From the NCBI GenBank assembly GCA_015039315.1, contig WIDE01000002.1, positions 124,001-188,000 on the forward strand: DNA of 64,000 nucleotides, given 5' to 3'. A program made the position numbers and the translations under genes. Source of the DNA: Clavulina sp. PMI_390 (Eukaryota > Basidiomycota > Agaricomycetes > Cantharellales > Hydnaceae). The notes under the pieces were generated by a model, which made no database searches, was not told the origin of the DNA, and was given only the letters and a program-made list of their open reading frames with translations. Shown in pieces: positions 13,168 to 25,440 of the stretch (positions are counted from its first letter, which is position 1; each line of letters starts with the position of its first letter).

Positions 13168-13755
13168 TGTGAGGTTCGTTAATCATCCTTTTAAGCGAAA
13201 GGAGTTCTCGAACCTGACGCTCGGTCTATCGTCGTTACTGTCTATATAGGCGTTTCTTTTAACCTTGTTTCGTCTGAAAGCACAGTCCCTTTACACGATG
13301 GGCCGGCAAATACCCGATGCTCAGTGATACACGTATAGAAAGAGCAAGCCGTGGCTGGTCTGGAGCTGCTGTGAAATGTCAATTACAGAATCTGGCTCAT
13401 ACAAAACCCCCTATGCTATGTATTAAGTGTCTGCATGTACTCATCTGTGTGCCATGACTCAAGGAGGGATCCACCATGGCTGCAGGTGACAAGTTCCCAC
13501 GAGCATGTAACCACACCAACTTGAATTGTCGAAATTAACCTACGTTGTCAAGCCCAACACCTATGGCGCTTATGTCCTCCTTCCTCACGACCACCTGAGT
13601 CCCTTGCTCTTCCCTATTCTTTCCTTTATCTTGGCCTTGCTGGCTTGGCGGGCAGGTCCTTGCCTGTGTATTCGTTCTCTTAGCTCTCCTCCTTCTTTGC
13701 ACCGTGCTACCTTGTCCTCTCTCAACAACTTGTCTGCGACATTCTCGGAATCGTG
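13168..13755. other. Intergenic spacer upstream of GH16-2
   Basis: This 588 bp region holds the F-box gene 3' UTR and the GH16-2 promoter/5' UTR. Positions 13580-13740 are pyrimidine-rich on the plus strand, typical of fungal 5' leaders. A short open frame at 13526-13756 is not convincing. Confidence 0.45.
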
Positions 13756-16700
13756 ATGACTGGTCGTCGTGCAGCCCCTCCACGAAGCCCTGCCCGATAT
13801 GCGAACTTGACCCCCTCCCGGTCAGAGACTAAAGCCCTTCCGACCACACCCCAGCAGTCAAGGCCACCACCCACGTTCCCTGATCCTCGAAATGCACCAC
13901 CACCTCCAGGCCGCAGGACGACGACCTATCTCAAGGCCAAGGCACTTGCGGCCCTCCCATTCCAGTCATCGAACATGGCTGGACGCGGGGCTCACCAAAT
14001 ACCTTCACCCAATTATGCCGCCTCCGTGGCTAGCTTTGACTCTGGGTCAACCGCGGTATGATCGACCATGCACGCATTTTACTACGGCCATCCTAATAAT
14101 AGTGCTTTCAGGTGTCCAACTCGAGCTACCCTTTCCCCCGTCAAGTTTCCGAGAAGGTAGCGTAAATGATATGCCCAAACCACTACGTCTCTCATTCGCT
14201 TGCTCTACTACCACAGTTTGGCGATGGTATGGACCTCGATGAACGTGAATTATTGATGGGCGGGTATCGTGATCGCGAAGACGACGACGATCTTCACGCA
14301 CCCTCCGCGAGGGATATCGAAAGTGGCCGCCCAACCCTCTTTACCGCTCGAGGTGAGAGGAGAAATTACGAATTTATCCATCATAAAAGCAGCTTGGTAA
14401 CATAACACCCTACTCGCCATAGGTTTCGCCAATCTTGGGTTCTTGATTTTTATTCTCCTTGGAATTGTATTCCTTTTGTAAGTCGGTGTTGCAACCATGC
14501 CGATATTCAGGTCTCCTGTTCACACATTCTCTTTGTTGCAGCGCTGGGTTCCCAATATGGACGCATTATAGGAACGAACTTCGTCTTAGCAACCTCGGGG
14601 CCAGCGGGCTTGGAGTATGTATCCAATCACAAAAAATCCAAACTGCCACTGATGGTTTTGGATGTGTAGGGAACCAATGCCTCTGGTCAGGTACCAGAAC
14701 TGTCCAGTCGCTTCGCTCTGATCGACCCGGACACACCTCAATCTGCTTTCTTCCATACCTCCCTCGAGACCCAAGCTCAATGGGATCTGGTATTCTCTGA
14801 CGAGTTTAATGTCGAAAACCGCACATTCTACCCCGTGAGTATGGCACCTTGGCTACTCTAGCGTGTTCATCACTGACCACTTGTATACATTAGGGAGATG
14901 ATCCATATTGGGAGGCCGTTGACCTGCATTACTAGTAAGGGAAACTGTGTTTGACCCTGTGGGTCCATGTGCTAATGGTAATTCCAGTGAAACGGATGAC
15001 TTGGAGTACTATGATCCCTCAGCCATCATAACCCAAGGCGGTTTCCTCCAGATTACCCTCTCACAGCAACAAAATCATGGTCTCGACTACATGAGCGGCA
15101 TGTTGCAGTCTTGGAACAAATTCTGTTTCACTGGTGGATATGTGGAAGGTATGACCCCAGCCCTATCGCCGCAAGACATTGCCTTACCACGTGCACCTCA
15201 ATTTGTAGTCAGCGTCTCAATCCCTGGATTACCTTCTGTTTCTGGACTATGGCCTGCAGGTCAGTGACAGTGTCAGACGTATATTCTAGGCACTCACGAT
15301 TCCTCTATTATTGCAGTTTGGACCATGGGAAATCTGTATGCATGACTATTTGCTCCCAGCCGTTCCACTTTCTCATTCCCTTACCTATTCACTCAGAGGT
15401 CGCGCCGGATACGGATCCACCACTGATGGCACCTGGCCCTACTCGGTGAGAACCATATTGCTCAATCACGCTTTACGGCATCTTGGCTTATCATTTTCTT
15501 TCCTTCCCACTTCAGTATGACTCATGCGATGTTGGCACGCTAGCAAATCAGACCCTGAATGGATCGCCCCCGACCGCCTTATTGGGCCCGAACGCCAGCC
15601 CGCTAAGTTTCCTACCAGGTGAGTTCTCCAAGCCCTCTCAAGAAGTTGCCCATTCTGATACACCCCTATTAGGCCAGCGTCTCAGTGCCTGCACCTGTCC
15701 AGGGGAGCACCACCCGGGACCCGTAAACTCTGACGGAACGTTCAAGGGGCGATCGGCTCCAGAGATCGATGTTTTTGAAGCCATCATCAACGTTAATGGG
15801 GCTAATTCCTTTGGACAGGTTTCTCAAAGCGCACAGTACGTCAAGCCGTCGTTTTCTTTGCACAAAACCATCGCTCATCACTCCGAAATAGGACTGCTCC
15901 CTTTGATCAAGCGTACACTTGGAATGAGACACAAGGCACTATCTTGACTCCATCTTTAGGCGACTTCAACAACTTCAAGGTAAAAGCGTCCGCCGCTACG
16001 TTAGCGCACTTGTTCACCTGGATCATTTTTGTAGGGAGCCGTGTTCCAGGAATCAGTATCTGGATTGTTCGAAACAAACCAGGCTGCTTATTCTGGACTG
16101 GCGGCCGCGGGTAGTGCCCCTACCTTTGCGACCTACGGATTCGAGTACAAGCCTGGGCTTGACGGTTATATCACTTGGGTCAACGACGGAACACCATCTT
16201 GGTCGGTGGGAGGTAAGCTGGCTCACTAACACATATCTCTATTGGGTTGACAAATCTCTTCCATTCACCAGCCGCTGCCACCGGTGCCAATACCATTACC
16301 AATATCAGCGCTCGGCCTATCCCCCAGGAACCTATGGTAAGGCACTGCGCAACTGTTATCTTGGATCAATGCATTGTTGACAACAATTTCCCCAGTATCT
16401 CTTGGCCAATCTTGCTATCTCTCCGACTTTTGGTGGTAAGTGGTGCTTGGTGGCCTATATTCGTCGTATATGCATAATCTAAATCGCTACCGCACTTCAC
16501 AGAAATCAGCGCCAGCCTGACCTTCCCTGCTGTCATGTATATCGACTACGTTCGCGTCTACCAGGTAAGTCACACAATTGTTTCACAATTTGCCCACCTA
16601 AGGGGTATCTAACTGGGACCATGCTTTTCACACACTTCAGGATCCAAATGCAAAGAACATCGGGTGCAGTCCAAAAGACTTCCCGACCGAAGACTATATC

Positions 16701-16922
16701 AATTCGTATGGCACTCCTTTCTACTCGTCCTCGCAAACTTTCTGACACTGGGTACCTTTTTTTACCTGCTAGGTTGCCTGACCTGTACGGTGACTATGTG
16801 TGTCTTTCCATCTTCGCAGACCCATACACTCGCTTACATTGTATTGCTATTCATAGAACCTCACAACTTTCATCCAGGCAGGCCAAACACCTCCAAAGAA
16901 TAGGTTAATTGACACCTGCTGA
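13756..16922 (+). CDS. GH16 beta-glucan synthesis protein (Kre6/Skn1-like), copy 2
   Basis: Same family and layout as the gene at 8423, with a many-exon structure. The N-terminus is Pro/Arg-rich and followed by an acidic stretch (DREDDDDLH). One transmembrane segment is seen (FANLGFLIFILLGIVFLF). Lumenal motifs are WDLVFSDEFN, GDDPYWEAVDLHYW, SGLWPAVWTMG and the catalytic E-x-D-x-x-E as PEIDVFEA. Near the C-terminus are YIDYVRVYQ, then IGC with the spacing seen in copy 1, and an end of PPKNRLIDTC, which mirrors copy 1. The last intron fits best with an acceptor at about 16880, giving a tail shorter than in copy 1. The ATG at 13756 follows the pyrimidine-rich leader. The product should act in cell-wall beta-glucan assembly in the secretory pathway. 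Its stop is 35 bp from the stop of the convergent F-box gene. Confidence 0.92.
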
Positions 16923-16957
16923 ACTATCTTCCTGTTGCTCCAAGGGACATTTCGTAT

Positions 16958-18375
16958 TTAGCTTATGTATAAGGGCAGATTCTTGAAGTAGTTTGATTTA
17001 TTTGTCTCACCTCTTTCGCTAGATTTATCTGAACAAATCAATTCGTCAATGCTGAGAATAAGAGCTACCCTGGTCGCCTGATAACTCACCTCAAGCTTCT
17101 CAACTAGACCTTTAAGTTCTGGCTCGAAAGCTGGCGTAATGAGAACTGGATGAATGCGCAAGCACTCCAATCGGCGCGATTCAAAGGAAAGGAAGGCTCT
17201 AAGATCCTCTTGGACAGCTTGCTGTTCGCGATCATCAATAGGAATAGATGTCTCCGGATATAGAGTGATGCGTTTCAAGTCAGGGAGGGGCACGGCGCCG
17301 TATTCATCCAGAGCGGAGAGCTGTCCAAGAACGCGGGTCGCCCATAGTAATTTGGAAGTATCCTTTTCCGTGATCTTCAGCTCCTCGAGACATGGAGCGG
17401 CTCTAGACTACTGGCAGGCAAGTCAGTTCATTGTACGGCACCCGTCGTCTCAAGCAAATGTGAACCCACGAGATGCTTATGAAGGCTGCGAAGGCCCCAG
17501 GGTGTAAAGGGCATAGGTAACTGATGTGTATCACGGAAAGTGATGCTTGACAAACCAGGAAGAGATAAATAGGCAAGCAGTTTCGCAACTCCCTTCCGAT
17601 CAGCTTCCACAAAATGAAGGTCCCGTAAGGATGGAAACTCGGAGGGGAACCCATAACTCATATGGGTGACCGAGAGCCCGACAAGAGTCAGGCTGGAAAG
17701 GCTCCCTGACCACATATTTGTCCATTCTGACAACGACCATCCAGATGAGAGATGGAGGGTGAGGCTTTTCGCATACCAGCTCTGGTACCTGAGTGTCACT
17801 CCGTGCAGAAGGACATTCTTAATAGAGGGAAGGTACCCGGCTGAAGCCATGATGCCGGGCCTACTGTTTTGGGGGCCGATTGAAAGCGCTTTCAATTTGA
17901 GAGTATGCAGCGTCGGGAGTGTTTCTCGAAGCAAACGTTCCCCGAGTGCATGGAACAAAAGTTGGTCCATGCTCTCAATATGGAGATCTAGCACGCCCCA
18001 ATTATCTTTTGTACCCTGTAAAGCATCAAAAAATGCGTCGTCCTCGAAGTCCAGAACTCGTTCGGCGCCTCGTTGGGAGAGTTGAATCGTGAGCTCTTCA
18101 TCCTCAGCACGCTCACACCACAGCTTCAGCAGAAACGGGTCCCATTTATCCCAATTAGCCATCACAAAGAAGCGGGGTGTATCGTCCATGATGGATCGCC
18201 ACTGTGCACAGACGCCCAAGAGCGCTAGGATGGTATTGTGATCGTCCGGGCCTTCAACAGCCAGAGAGAATATTATAGTGAGCAACTCGACGGGTAATGC
18301 TGTACGAAAATACTTTTCAAATTGACGGTCGCCATATTTAAGCCGCATGGCTAGAAGGGTTGTGAGGACCACCAA
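16958..18375 (-). CDS. F-box-like protein with LRR-like tail
   Basis: Exons 18375-17470 and 17407-16958, with a 63-nt intron, give 451 residues. The N-terminal F-box reads LPVELLTIIFSLAVEG ... ALLGVCAQWRSIMDDTP, residues about 27-75. Irregular leucine-rich segments follow (TLPTLHTLKLKALSIGP, LSSLTLVGLSVTHM, PGLSSITFRDTHQL, LEELKITEKD), as in the large Agaricomycete F-box families. An in-frame ATG at 18345 is an alternative start. A possible further short intron near residue 410 (donor GTGAGT at about 17091) would give an earlier stop, so the last 45 residues are uncertain. It converges on GH16-2 and is divergent from the zinc-finger gene. Its likely role is as an SCF adaptor with unknown target. 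Confidence 0.75.
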
Positions 18376-18695
18376 GTTTCGGGACCGACGTCGATTGCGT
18401 GCCTTGTTTACTGCTCGCCCAAACTATGAGCTCTGAATACTTCGCCCGCGACCTGCTATAGCCACCCACTTACCATCCACTTACAATCAAAACCTGCGAA
18501 GCGTATACCGTGAGGCGACCGCCTTTTATCCCCTATCCCTCCAAGTGGATAACAAGGGGGCTTGGTGGAGGAGCTCAGTGATTGGTGGATCATCCTATGT
18601 CGGCGAAAGACAACATCCGTTGGTATCATTTTTATGAAATTATCGTTCAAATAAACCTCACATCTGTGGCTTATAGCTAGTATATTGCCATCGTT
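18376..18695. promoter_or_regulatory. Divergent promoter F-box / zinc-finger gene
   Basis: These 320 bp separate two divergent start codons and must serve both genes. No clear TATA box or repeated operator is visible. Confidence 0.4.
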
Positions 18696-21600
18696 ATGGT
18701 GGCTGAAACTTCTACAGCCGAGGAGCCTGCACATCGTTCTGGGCCAGGTGTCGCTCGCAAATCCAAGAAAAAATGGGTCGATCTAGCCTCAGCTATAGAG
18801 CAGGCGTCGGTACTGCAAAAAGCGCCCCAACTTATGCTTGCGTTAGAGGCTGAGGACTCAGACACTCAACTACCCCCTTCTGCCCAAGAATCGGTTCCCT
18901 CCACCTCTGCCCTCCATACTTTTCCGGTTCGCTCCCCTCCTGGCTATTTACTCGGAGCTCTAGAGGGATCTGTCGATGATGAATCCTCCTCTATTATTGA
19001 TAATGATGAGATAATGGTTTACCCTGACCACGATCTCGAGAGCGACACGAATTCTGGCCACAGATTGGCGGGGGTTGGAAGTCAGGTGGATATGCGAGGA
19101 CCACAGAGATCTACTGCTGCCCCTCACTTCGACCCCCCTCGTTCAAACAAGAAATTTCCGGATCTAGCTGCAGCCGTCTTCCAAGCCTCCGTCGATGAGG
19201 TACCTTTCGGATCAGAGGCTGGTTCACATATGGATTCTGATGGAGCGGGTCGTACTATGTCAGCGCATCACCCACTAGATATTTCTCGGCCACACCAGCA
19301 ATCAGCCAATATGCTTGGCTTGGAGGCGGTCGATCCTCCGCAGAGCTCTGATCCTCCAGTACATGACTGGGATGGCGTTGACCCGTTTCCTAACTCCAAA
19401 GAGTTGGACGACCTGCTTTCTGACATAGCTCGTCTGCACTCAGACCTGCAGGAACCAAATGATGAAATTCCGAACCATGATAGCATTCTCGACCTGCTTG
19501 ATGGCACAAAATGGGATCGCATCAATGATCACGACCCTGTAGTTGAACCTATTGCTGATGAAGATGATGAAGATACAGAAGAAGACGGAGAGGAAGCACA
19601 TGAAAGCCCTCAACCTCGACGCCTTCCATTCATATTCATTTGCGAAGAGTGCCAGAAGCGCTTTGATCGTAAAAGTAATTTGGAGAGGCACCTTCGAGTC
19701 CACACTGGAGAGAAGCCATACGCATGCGACCAGCCGGGTTGCAAGAAGTCCTTCAAGCAAGTCAGTGCCTACTCTCTCACCTTGATTCTTCTTGATCTGC
19801 AATCTTTCTGACGCATCTGTAAATAGCGTTCTGCTCTCACAATCCACCGACGACTTCACACGGACGAGCGTCCGTTCGAATGCGAGTTCCCTGATTGTGG
19901 TCGCCGCTTCCATGACACGAGCAGCCTCGGTAAACATCGACGCATGCACACAGGCGGGCGTCGTAAGTACATGTGCGAGCGCCCAGATTGCATGAGGGGT
20001 TTCGCGCGCACGAATGGCTTGCGGATTCACATGGAGATCCACGCGGAGTACGAAGCTGCCCTTGAACAAGCGCGAACTCTTGGCGTTGAGCTTCAAGCTA
20101 ATGGTACGTTGCCTCGACGTCGGAAGAAAGTCAATAGACCAAAGGAGCCGACACTTGAAGAGACACAGAAGGCTGAGGAGCTCGTGGAAGAGGGCTATCA
20201 AGCGTGAGTAATCGCTAGCGAATAGAACAACCTCCAGATTGTAAGAGCTAACTATTTAAACCTCATAGTTGGAGTTCAACGCTTACTCGCCTCGCCAATG
20301 ATGTGCCTGCGCCCCTGCGCACAGCCGCTCCTCGAGTGGTCCCTCGAGGGTATCCTCGATCATCCGTCGCGAACCCTACTCGTTCCACTTCCTCGTCCTC
20401 CGAAGCATCTTCATCTGCATCCTCAAGCGAAGACGAGGCTGAAAATGACACCTGGGACCTAGAATCTCTTACTGCCCCTCCTGGTGGCACATCTACAACT
20501 AATTCGCGGAAACGCAGGAATGCCAATGAGGGAGGTGAATACGACCCAAACATAACAGCTTCGCGGAAGCGTTTGAGGGCGGGAAATCAGGCATTACCAA
20601 CCTCTGGCAGTACAGGTGGACTAGCAAGGCATTCCGATTACTCGACGACTCCATCACAAGTCTCCACTCGTCCGATAGTCAAACGTGGCTTAGTCCACCC
20701 GCAAGACGAGGGGACAAGAGATAGTGTGCCTTCACTCGCTCATTTGGGGCCTGCATTTCTCTCAAGTTTCACACCATCTGGGGCTCCAAGACGCCCACCC
20801 TCATCTAATCGTCTACCTCCGAGCTCAGCTTTGGAAGCGTCGCATTCACCTCTTCGGACATCTCCCAGCCCACCTCCTCTCCCCAACCTTTCTCTGAACC
20901 CATCCTCAGACGGGGAGACAGATTCAGACGAGATAACTGCTCGCACCACGCAGCGAATGGTGGAAGAAGACGAAACTGATGAGGCAGAGGCGCCACGGCC
21001 TCCACTTCCCTCACTCTCTCTTGCTTTGACCTCAACTGAAGAAGAGGAAGAGGAAGAAGTAGAAGAAGAGGCTAGTCTTCCCTTACCAGATCGCCCTCTT
21101 CCTTCCGTTCGCCGCTCCCTTCCTTTGCCTGCCCCTCAAGAAGTGGAAACCGAGAAAGATGTCCGACTGGTACGTTCTCCACTGGAACATGGAAATGAAC
21201 GCGGCGAAAGGCTCCAATACGGCCGCTTTTTAGAGAGTGAAATCTCTCAGACATCCTCGAGGTCGAGCAGGAATCCTTTACCTCCACTTTTGACCTCCAC
21301 CCCTGCCAGGGATCCGCTCCCTGATAATTCTATCATGCGCAAGCCTGGTCATCCCAAGCATCCATCCCCAATTTCCCAATCCTCCGTCATCCCCCTGAAA
21401 AGGAAACGCGGCCGACCACGAAAGAACCCACCTGTTGAGCAAGACTCTAGCGATCCGCCTACCCCTGTTGCATCAGCATCTAGCACACACCGCAAAACGC
21501 CTACTCGTGTCACAACACGCCATAGCTCAATGGTAGGTGATGGTGTGCAACGGGGTTCTACTCCAACTGCCATCGTCCTTCCCCACCAAGGGTCTCCTGG

Positions 21601-22519
21601 ACATCGAATGGGGTTTTCGGAGGAAGCTGAAGAGGAGGAAGAGGAAGAAGAGGAAGAGGAAGAGGAAGAGGAAGAGGAAGAGGAAGAGGAAGAGGAAGAG
21701 GAAGAGGAACCTGCCCCTGTTGCAGGGACACCTCGAATTCTGCCAGCCATCCCTTCACCAAGGCCGATATCCTCACCTTCTCCGTCATTCCAGAGCCTGA
21801 ACCAAAGCGAACGAGGCATTGTTCCCGACTACATATCCACCCCCCCGCTACCTGTCGCTCCGCGTCAGAAAGGCGCTAATAAAGTCTCGTATCCTCAGTT
21901 CACTCATTCTAGCAAACCTCGCTCTGTGCCACGGTCCCCTTCTCGTGATTTGCAAGGGGAGATCTCTGAAACCGAATCGGAAGCTCGTGCACGAAGGCGT
22001 CTCGAGGCTCGACGCGCGAGGACCAAAGCGGCGAAGGCAAAAGGTGCTTCCACATCCAAGGCAACCCGCGGGTCTGGGAGGAAGGCAAGAAAAAATAAGG
22101 AGCCTCGACTTGTGGATACCATTCGTGCCCAGCAGCGTCGGCAGGAGACGGAGAAGGGGAAACTCGTCCCTCGCGAGTCTTTCTTTGTGGACCCAAGCTT
22201 GCCTCAGGTCCCTTCTTACTCTGACGATGATAACGATCGGGAAATCTACTCGGAGGACGAGGAAGAAGAGGAAGAGGCTGGGACTGCCGCTCCCCAAATT
22301 GCCATTGGGACTCGGGCAGAAAGGACTCAGGGCGGGCCTCGGCCGGCCGATGCTGATGAAGAGGAGGAAGAGGAGGTGGAGGAGCACGAGGAAGGGATCG
22401 GGAGTGTAAGGAAGAAGCAGGGTGAAGATGTTCCGAGTTCGCCCGCGTCACTCCGATCGAGATCGACACCAGAAGATGACTGGGCGATGGATGAGAGTAT
22501 CCAGGCATGGCTAGGCTGA
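18696..22519 (+). CDS. C2H2 zinc-finger protein with AT-hook and polyglutamate tract
   Basis: Exons 18696-19760, 19827-20203 and 20269-22519 (introns of 66 and 65 nt) give 1230 residues. Residues 1-310 are acidic and low-complexity, with two short similar motifs ([15 protein letters not shown] and [15 protein letters not shown]). Four C2H2 fingers occupy about 314-426, joined by TGEKPYAC- and [12 protein letters not shown] linkers. Finger 2 is split by intron 1. The long C-terminus is disordered. It has an AT-hook-like [11 protein letters not shown] around residue 860, a 30-plus glutamate run (about 931-960), many SxS/E patches and basic Arg/Lys-Ala stretches. The features indicate a nuclear DNA-binding protein, probably a transcription or chromatin factor; I do not recognise the orthologue. 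The paired motifs on either side of residue 150 may be docking sites. Confidence 0.88.
21630..21709 (+). repeat. GAA/GAG microsatellite encoding polyglutamate
   Basis: About 80 nt of nearly pure GAG/GAA repeats lie inside the zinc-finger gene. The tract is hexameric (GAAGAG) over its last half, so slippage would change the length of the acidic tract without breaking frame. Confidence 0.95.
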
Positions 22520-22914
22520 TTATTGACACCCTTTTGCTTTCAACTTTGTGCCGTTCTTTAGTGCAATTCCCTAGAGCACAAACGCCAATAGTCTCACATT
22601 CTTCAGACATCCCCACTTGTTTATAGCGAGATTATTTTACCTCATGCTTTATAGAGATTGTATGGTGCAATACTCACGATTGAGCGATTTGTTCTCTTTG
22701 TGGATCCTTGGAGGGCTCAGACTTGACAATGTTCGAGTTGGTGGTCTCGAGTCGGGCCGCCTGAACACCGGTCCCCAGCCCACCTGGAATATCTTTACGA
22801 GACCCCTCAATTGAATTCACATGGTGTAAACGGGTCTTGCCCTCTCCCCTCTCTCAACTTTCTCTCAACCACCATCTTAAACCATCTCTCCCCCAACGGA
22901 CAATTCCTATACCC
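22520..22914. promoter_or_regulatory. Intergenic region upstream of FBP1
   Basis: These 395 bp contain the zinc-finger 3' UTR and the FBP1 promoter. A CT-rich leader at 22840-22910 precedes the FBP1 ATG. No other gene is visible. Confidence 0.4.
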
Positions 22915-24915
22915 ATGGACGAAGGCGCTCCCAACACCGATCTCATCACCCTTACCCGGTTCGTTCAATAGATCTGATAGCTTGGACGCATTTTGCGGCT
23001 CTTGCGTTCTCCTTGCTTCTTCGTCAAGACTGACTGACTTTCTATCTCTACATCTCTTCCTGCTTCCTTTGGTTCTTCTGAACTATGGTTTGCCGCCCCA
23101 TAGACATGTGCTCTCTGAGCAGTTCCGATTGGGCACCGCAGCAACAGGCGACTTGACATTGTTGCTCACTGCCATCCAGGTCACCTCCAAGTTCTTGGCC
23201 ACCAATGTGCGTAAAGCGCGCCTGATCAACCTGTAAGTCTCGATTCTATCCTATCCTATCCTTTCCTTCACTTCCTCGGCGTCGACTGTCGATCGCATGA
23301 ATGTATGCACAATGGGTGGCACGTCATTGGCGAACTTTTGCAGAATCAACCATTCCCCTTGATCCTATTCTCGCTCATCAGAAATGACTAACGAGATGAT
23401 TTCGATGTAGGATTGGTCTTGCGGGCGAGACGAACGTCCAGGGTGAGGACCAGAAGAAGCTCGATGTCCTCTCCAACGACATTATGATCAACGCCTTGCG
23501 CGCATCGGGGAAGACAGCCGTCCTCGTCTCCGAGGAGAATGAAGAGGCGATCATCATTGAAGGCAAGCTCAAGGGGCGGTATTGCGTTGTGTTTGATCCA
23601 CTCGATGGGTCAAGCAACATCGACGCTGGTGTGAACGTCGGCACCATCTTTGGTATTTATCATGTGGTATGTCGTGTACATTTGGGGCTTGGAAAAGCTT
23701 CAGGTTTCATTGGGTTGATCCACCGCCCTTTGCGTTGCCCGATCCATAGCCTGAGAGCTCCAGCGGAACCATCGAGGATGTCCTACGACCTGGTCACGAG
23801 ATGGTCGCAGCTGGCTACACCATGTGAGCGCATCTCCTTTCTCCATCCTTTCCTTGGCCTGCCTGCCTCTGTTCTCCACTTGCTCTGGGGTCCTGCCCCG
23901 CTTTTTGCGAATCCCGACACCAAGCCGCCTGCCAAATCGAAAAGCACGCGCCACTGTGTCATACGACCTACGGTTGCCGGACTACCCGGTGATCATCTTC
24001 TATTCCTGTACACCCCCATTTATGCCATCGATGCTCATCCTTGGCTCAATCGCGGGATATAATCCTTGTGGAATAAATAATCTCACTCACACTCTTCTCG
24101 TAACACTTGTAGGTATGGGTCCTCTGCCAATTTGGTGCTCACGACTGGCCATGGCGTGAACGGGTACACTTTGGACAATGCGCTTGGCGAGTTTATCTTG
24201 ACTCATCCTGACGTGCGTTGTTGATTTTCCTTGCTTCAATTCGTTTATACGAGACTAATTGCTTGTTGGCGACTGGTATGGTGCGTGCGTTCACAGATTA
24301 AGATTCCCGAGCGAGGAAAGATTTATTCCTGTGAGTTTTACTATCACTCGGCCAGCGATTCGTGCCAATACTGAATACCCGCTCCTACCTTACCCTCTTT
24401 TCCGCCACTGCTGTTGTTACTCTTCCCTACTAGTCAACGAGGGTAACTCAAAGTACTTCCACCCACCCGTGACCGCGTACCTGAACAGCATCAAGTATCC
24501 CGAGGATGAGAAGAAGTCTCCTTACAGTGCTCGGTACATTGGATCCATGGTTGCTGATGTGCACCGTACGCTGTTGTACGGTGGCATCTTCGGGTACCCA
24601 GATGACAAGAAGAGCAAGAGCGGGAAATTGCGATTGTTATACGAGGCGTTCCCTATGGCGTTCTTGACCGAGCAGGTACGTCCTTGAAACCTTTCTGAAC
24701 GGCCTCGTTCCGCTCTTCGACAATCAATCTGCCTTACTGAATGCTAATAAATCGTGTTCCTCTAGGCGGGTGGAATCGCTACCACAGGGACGATGCGCAT
24801 CTTGGATATCCAGCCAACGGCTATCCACCAGCGCACGGCGGTCTTCCTTGGGAGCAAGGATGACGTGAACGACCTCATCAAGTTCTATGACGAGCACAAC
24901 GCCAAGGCTGCTTGA
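22915..24915 (+). CDS. FBP1: Fructose-1,6-bisphosphatase
   Basis: It hydrolyses fructose 1,6-bisphosphate to fructose 6-phosphate, the committed cytosolic step of gluconeogenesis. Eight exons (22915-22958, 23104-23232, 23411-23666, 23750-23823, 24113-24212, 24297-24330, 24434-24675, 24766-24915) splice in frame to 342 residues, the usual family length. Diagnostic motifs are ITLTRHVLSEQ at the N-terminus, metal-site [20 protein letters not shown] and the active-site signature [14 protein letters not shown]. The allosteric-type N-terminal threonine/arginine region is present. The ATG at 22915 is the only one that gives the conserved N-terminus. The fourth intron (289 nt) is long for this window. 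Confidence 0.97.
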
Positions 24916-25178
24916 GCTGCTGTATTATATACTTGTAGTCATAGTGTAAACCGATTGCGGGTGTAGGATCGATGTAGACTAGGCGGCGTCGGGGCTCCTA
25001 GTTGACCTATTCCCGTCATGAAACAACGAATTAATGGATTCTGAGACCTTATCATATTTTGGGGGGCTCTTCAACCACACCATAGCCTGAGTTGCCTTTA
25101 TATGGGATGTGCAATCGTAAATATTAGAAATTGCGCTAGTTATGGCTGATCATGCATGCACCTTATTGAATCTATGTG

Positions 25179-25211
<33 letters not shown>

Positions 25212-25440
25212 ATACAACCGCCAAAAGCACGGATTTCCTGCGCACTTTAGAGCCTTTCAAGGAGTATCGAAAACTACATCTTCAGGTTTCATATCTATCA
25301 ACGGTGAAATTGATGATGGGGGTACTGAGCGAGAAGAGAAGTACAACGAGCAAGGATAATGCTTACAGCCAATCAATTTATCATCCAGATAGATCACTCG
25401 ATAATACTTGCCCTTTGTTCCTGTGAAGTCCCGAGAAAAG
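24916..25440. other. Convergent intergenic region with microsatellite
   Basis: Region between the FBP1 stop and the stop of the convergent unknown gene. It holds both 3' UTRs and an ACT triplet repeat. The short open frames across the repeat have no other support. Confidence 0.5.
25180..25211 (+). repeat. (ACT)n microsatellite
   Basis: About 10.7 perfect ACT units in the FBP1 downstream region. It should be length-polymorphic between isolates. Confidence 0.97.

Noticed and set aside
21558..21800. Poly-Leu/Pro and poly-Lys/Arg frames over the GAA/GAG repeat
   Set aside because: Shadow frames of the polyglutamate-coding repeat in the zinc-finger gene.
25142..25426. Short frames with Leu or Thr runs across the ACT repeat
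   Set aside because: Triplet repeats are open in several frames; nothing else supports a gene.
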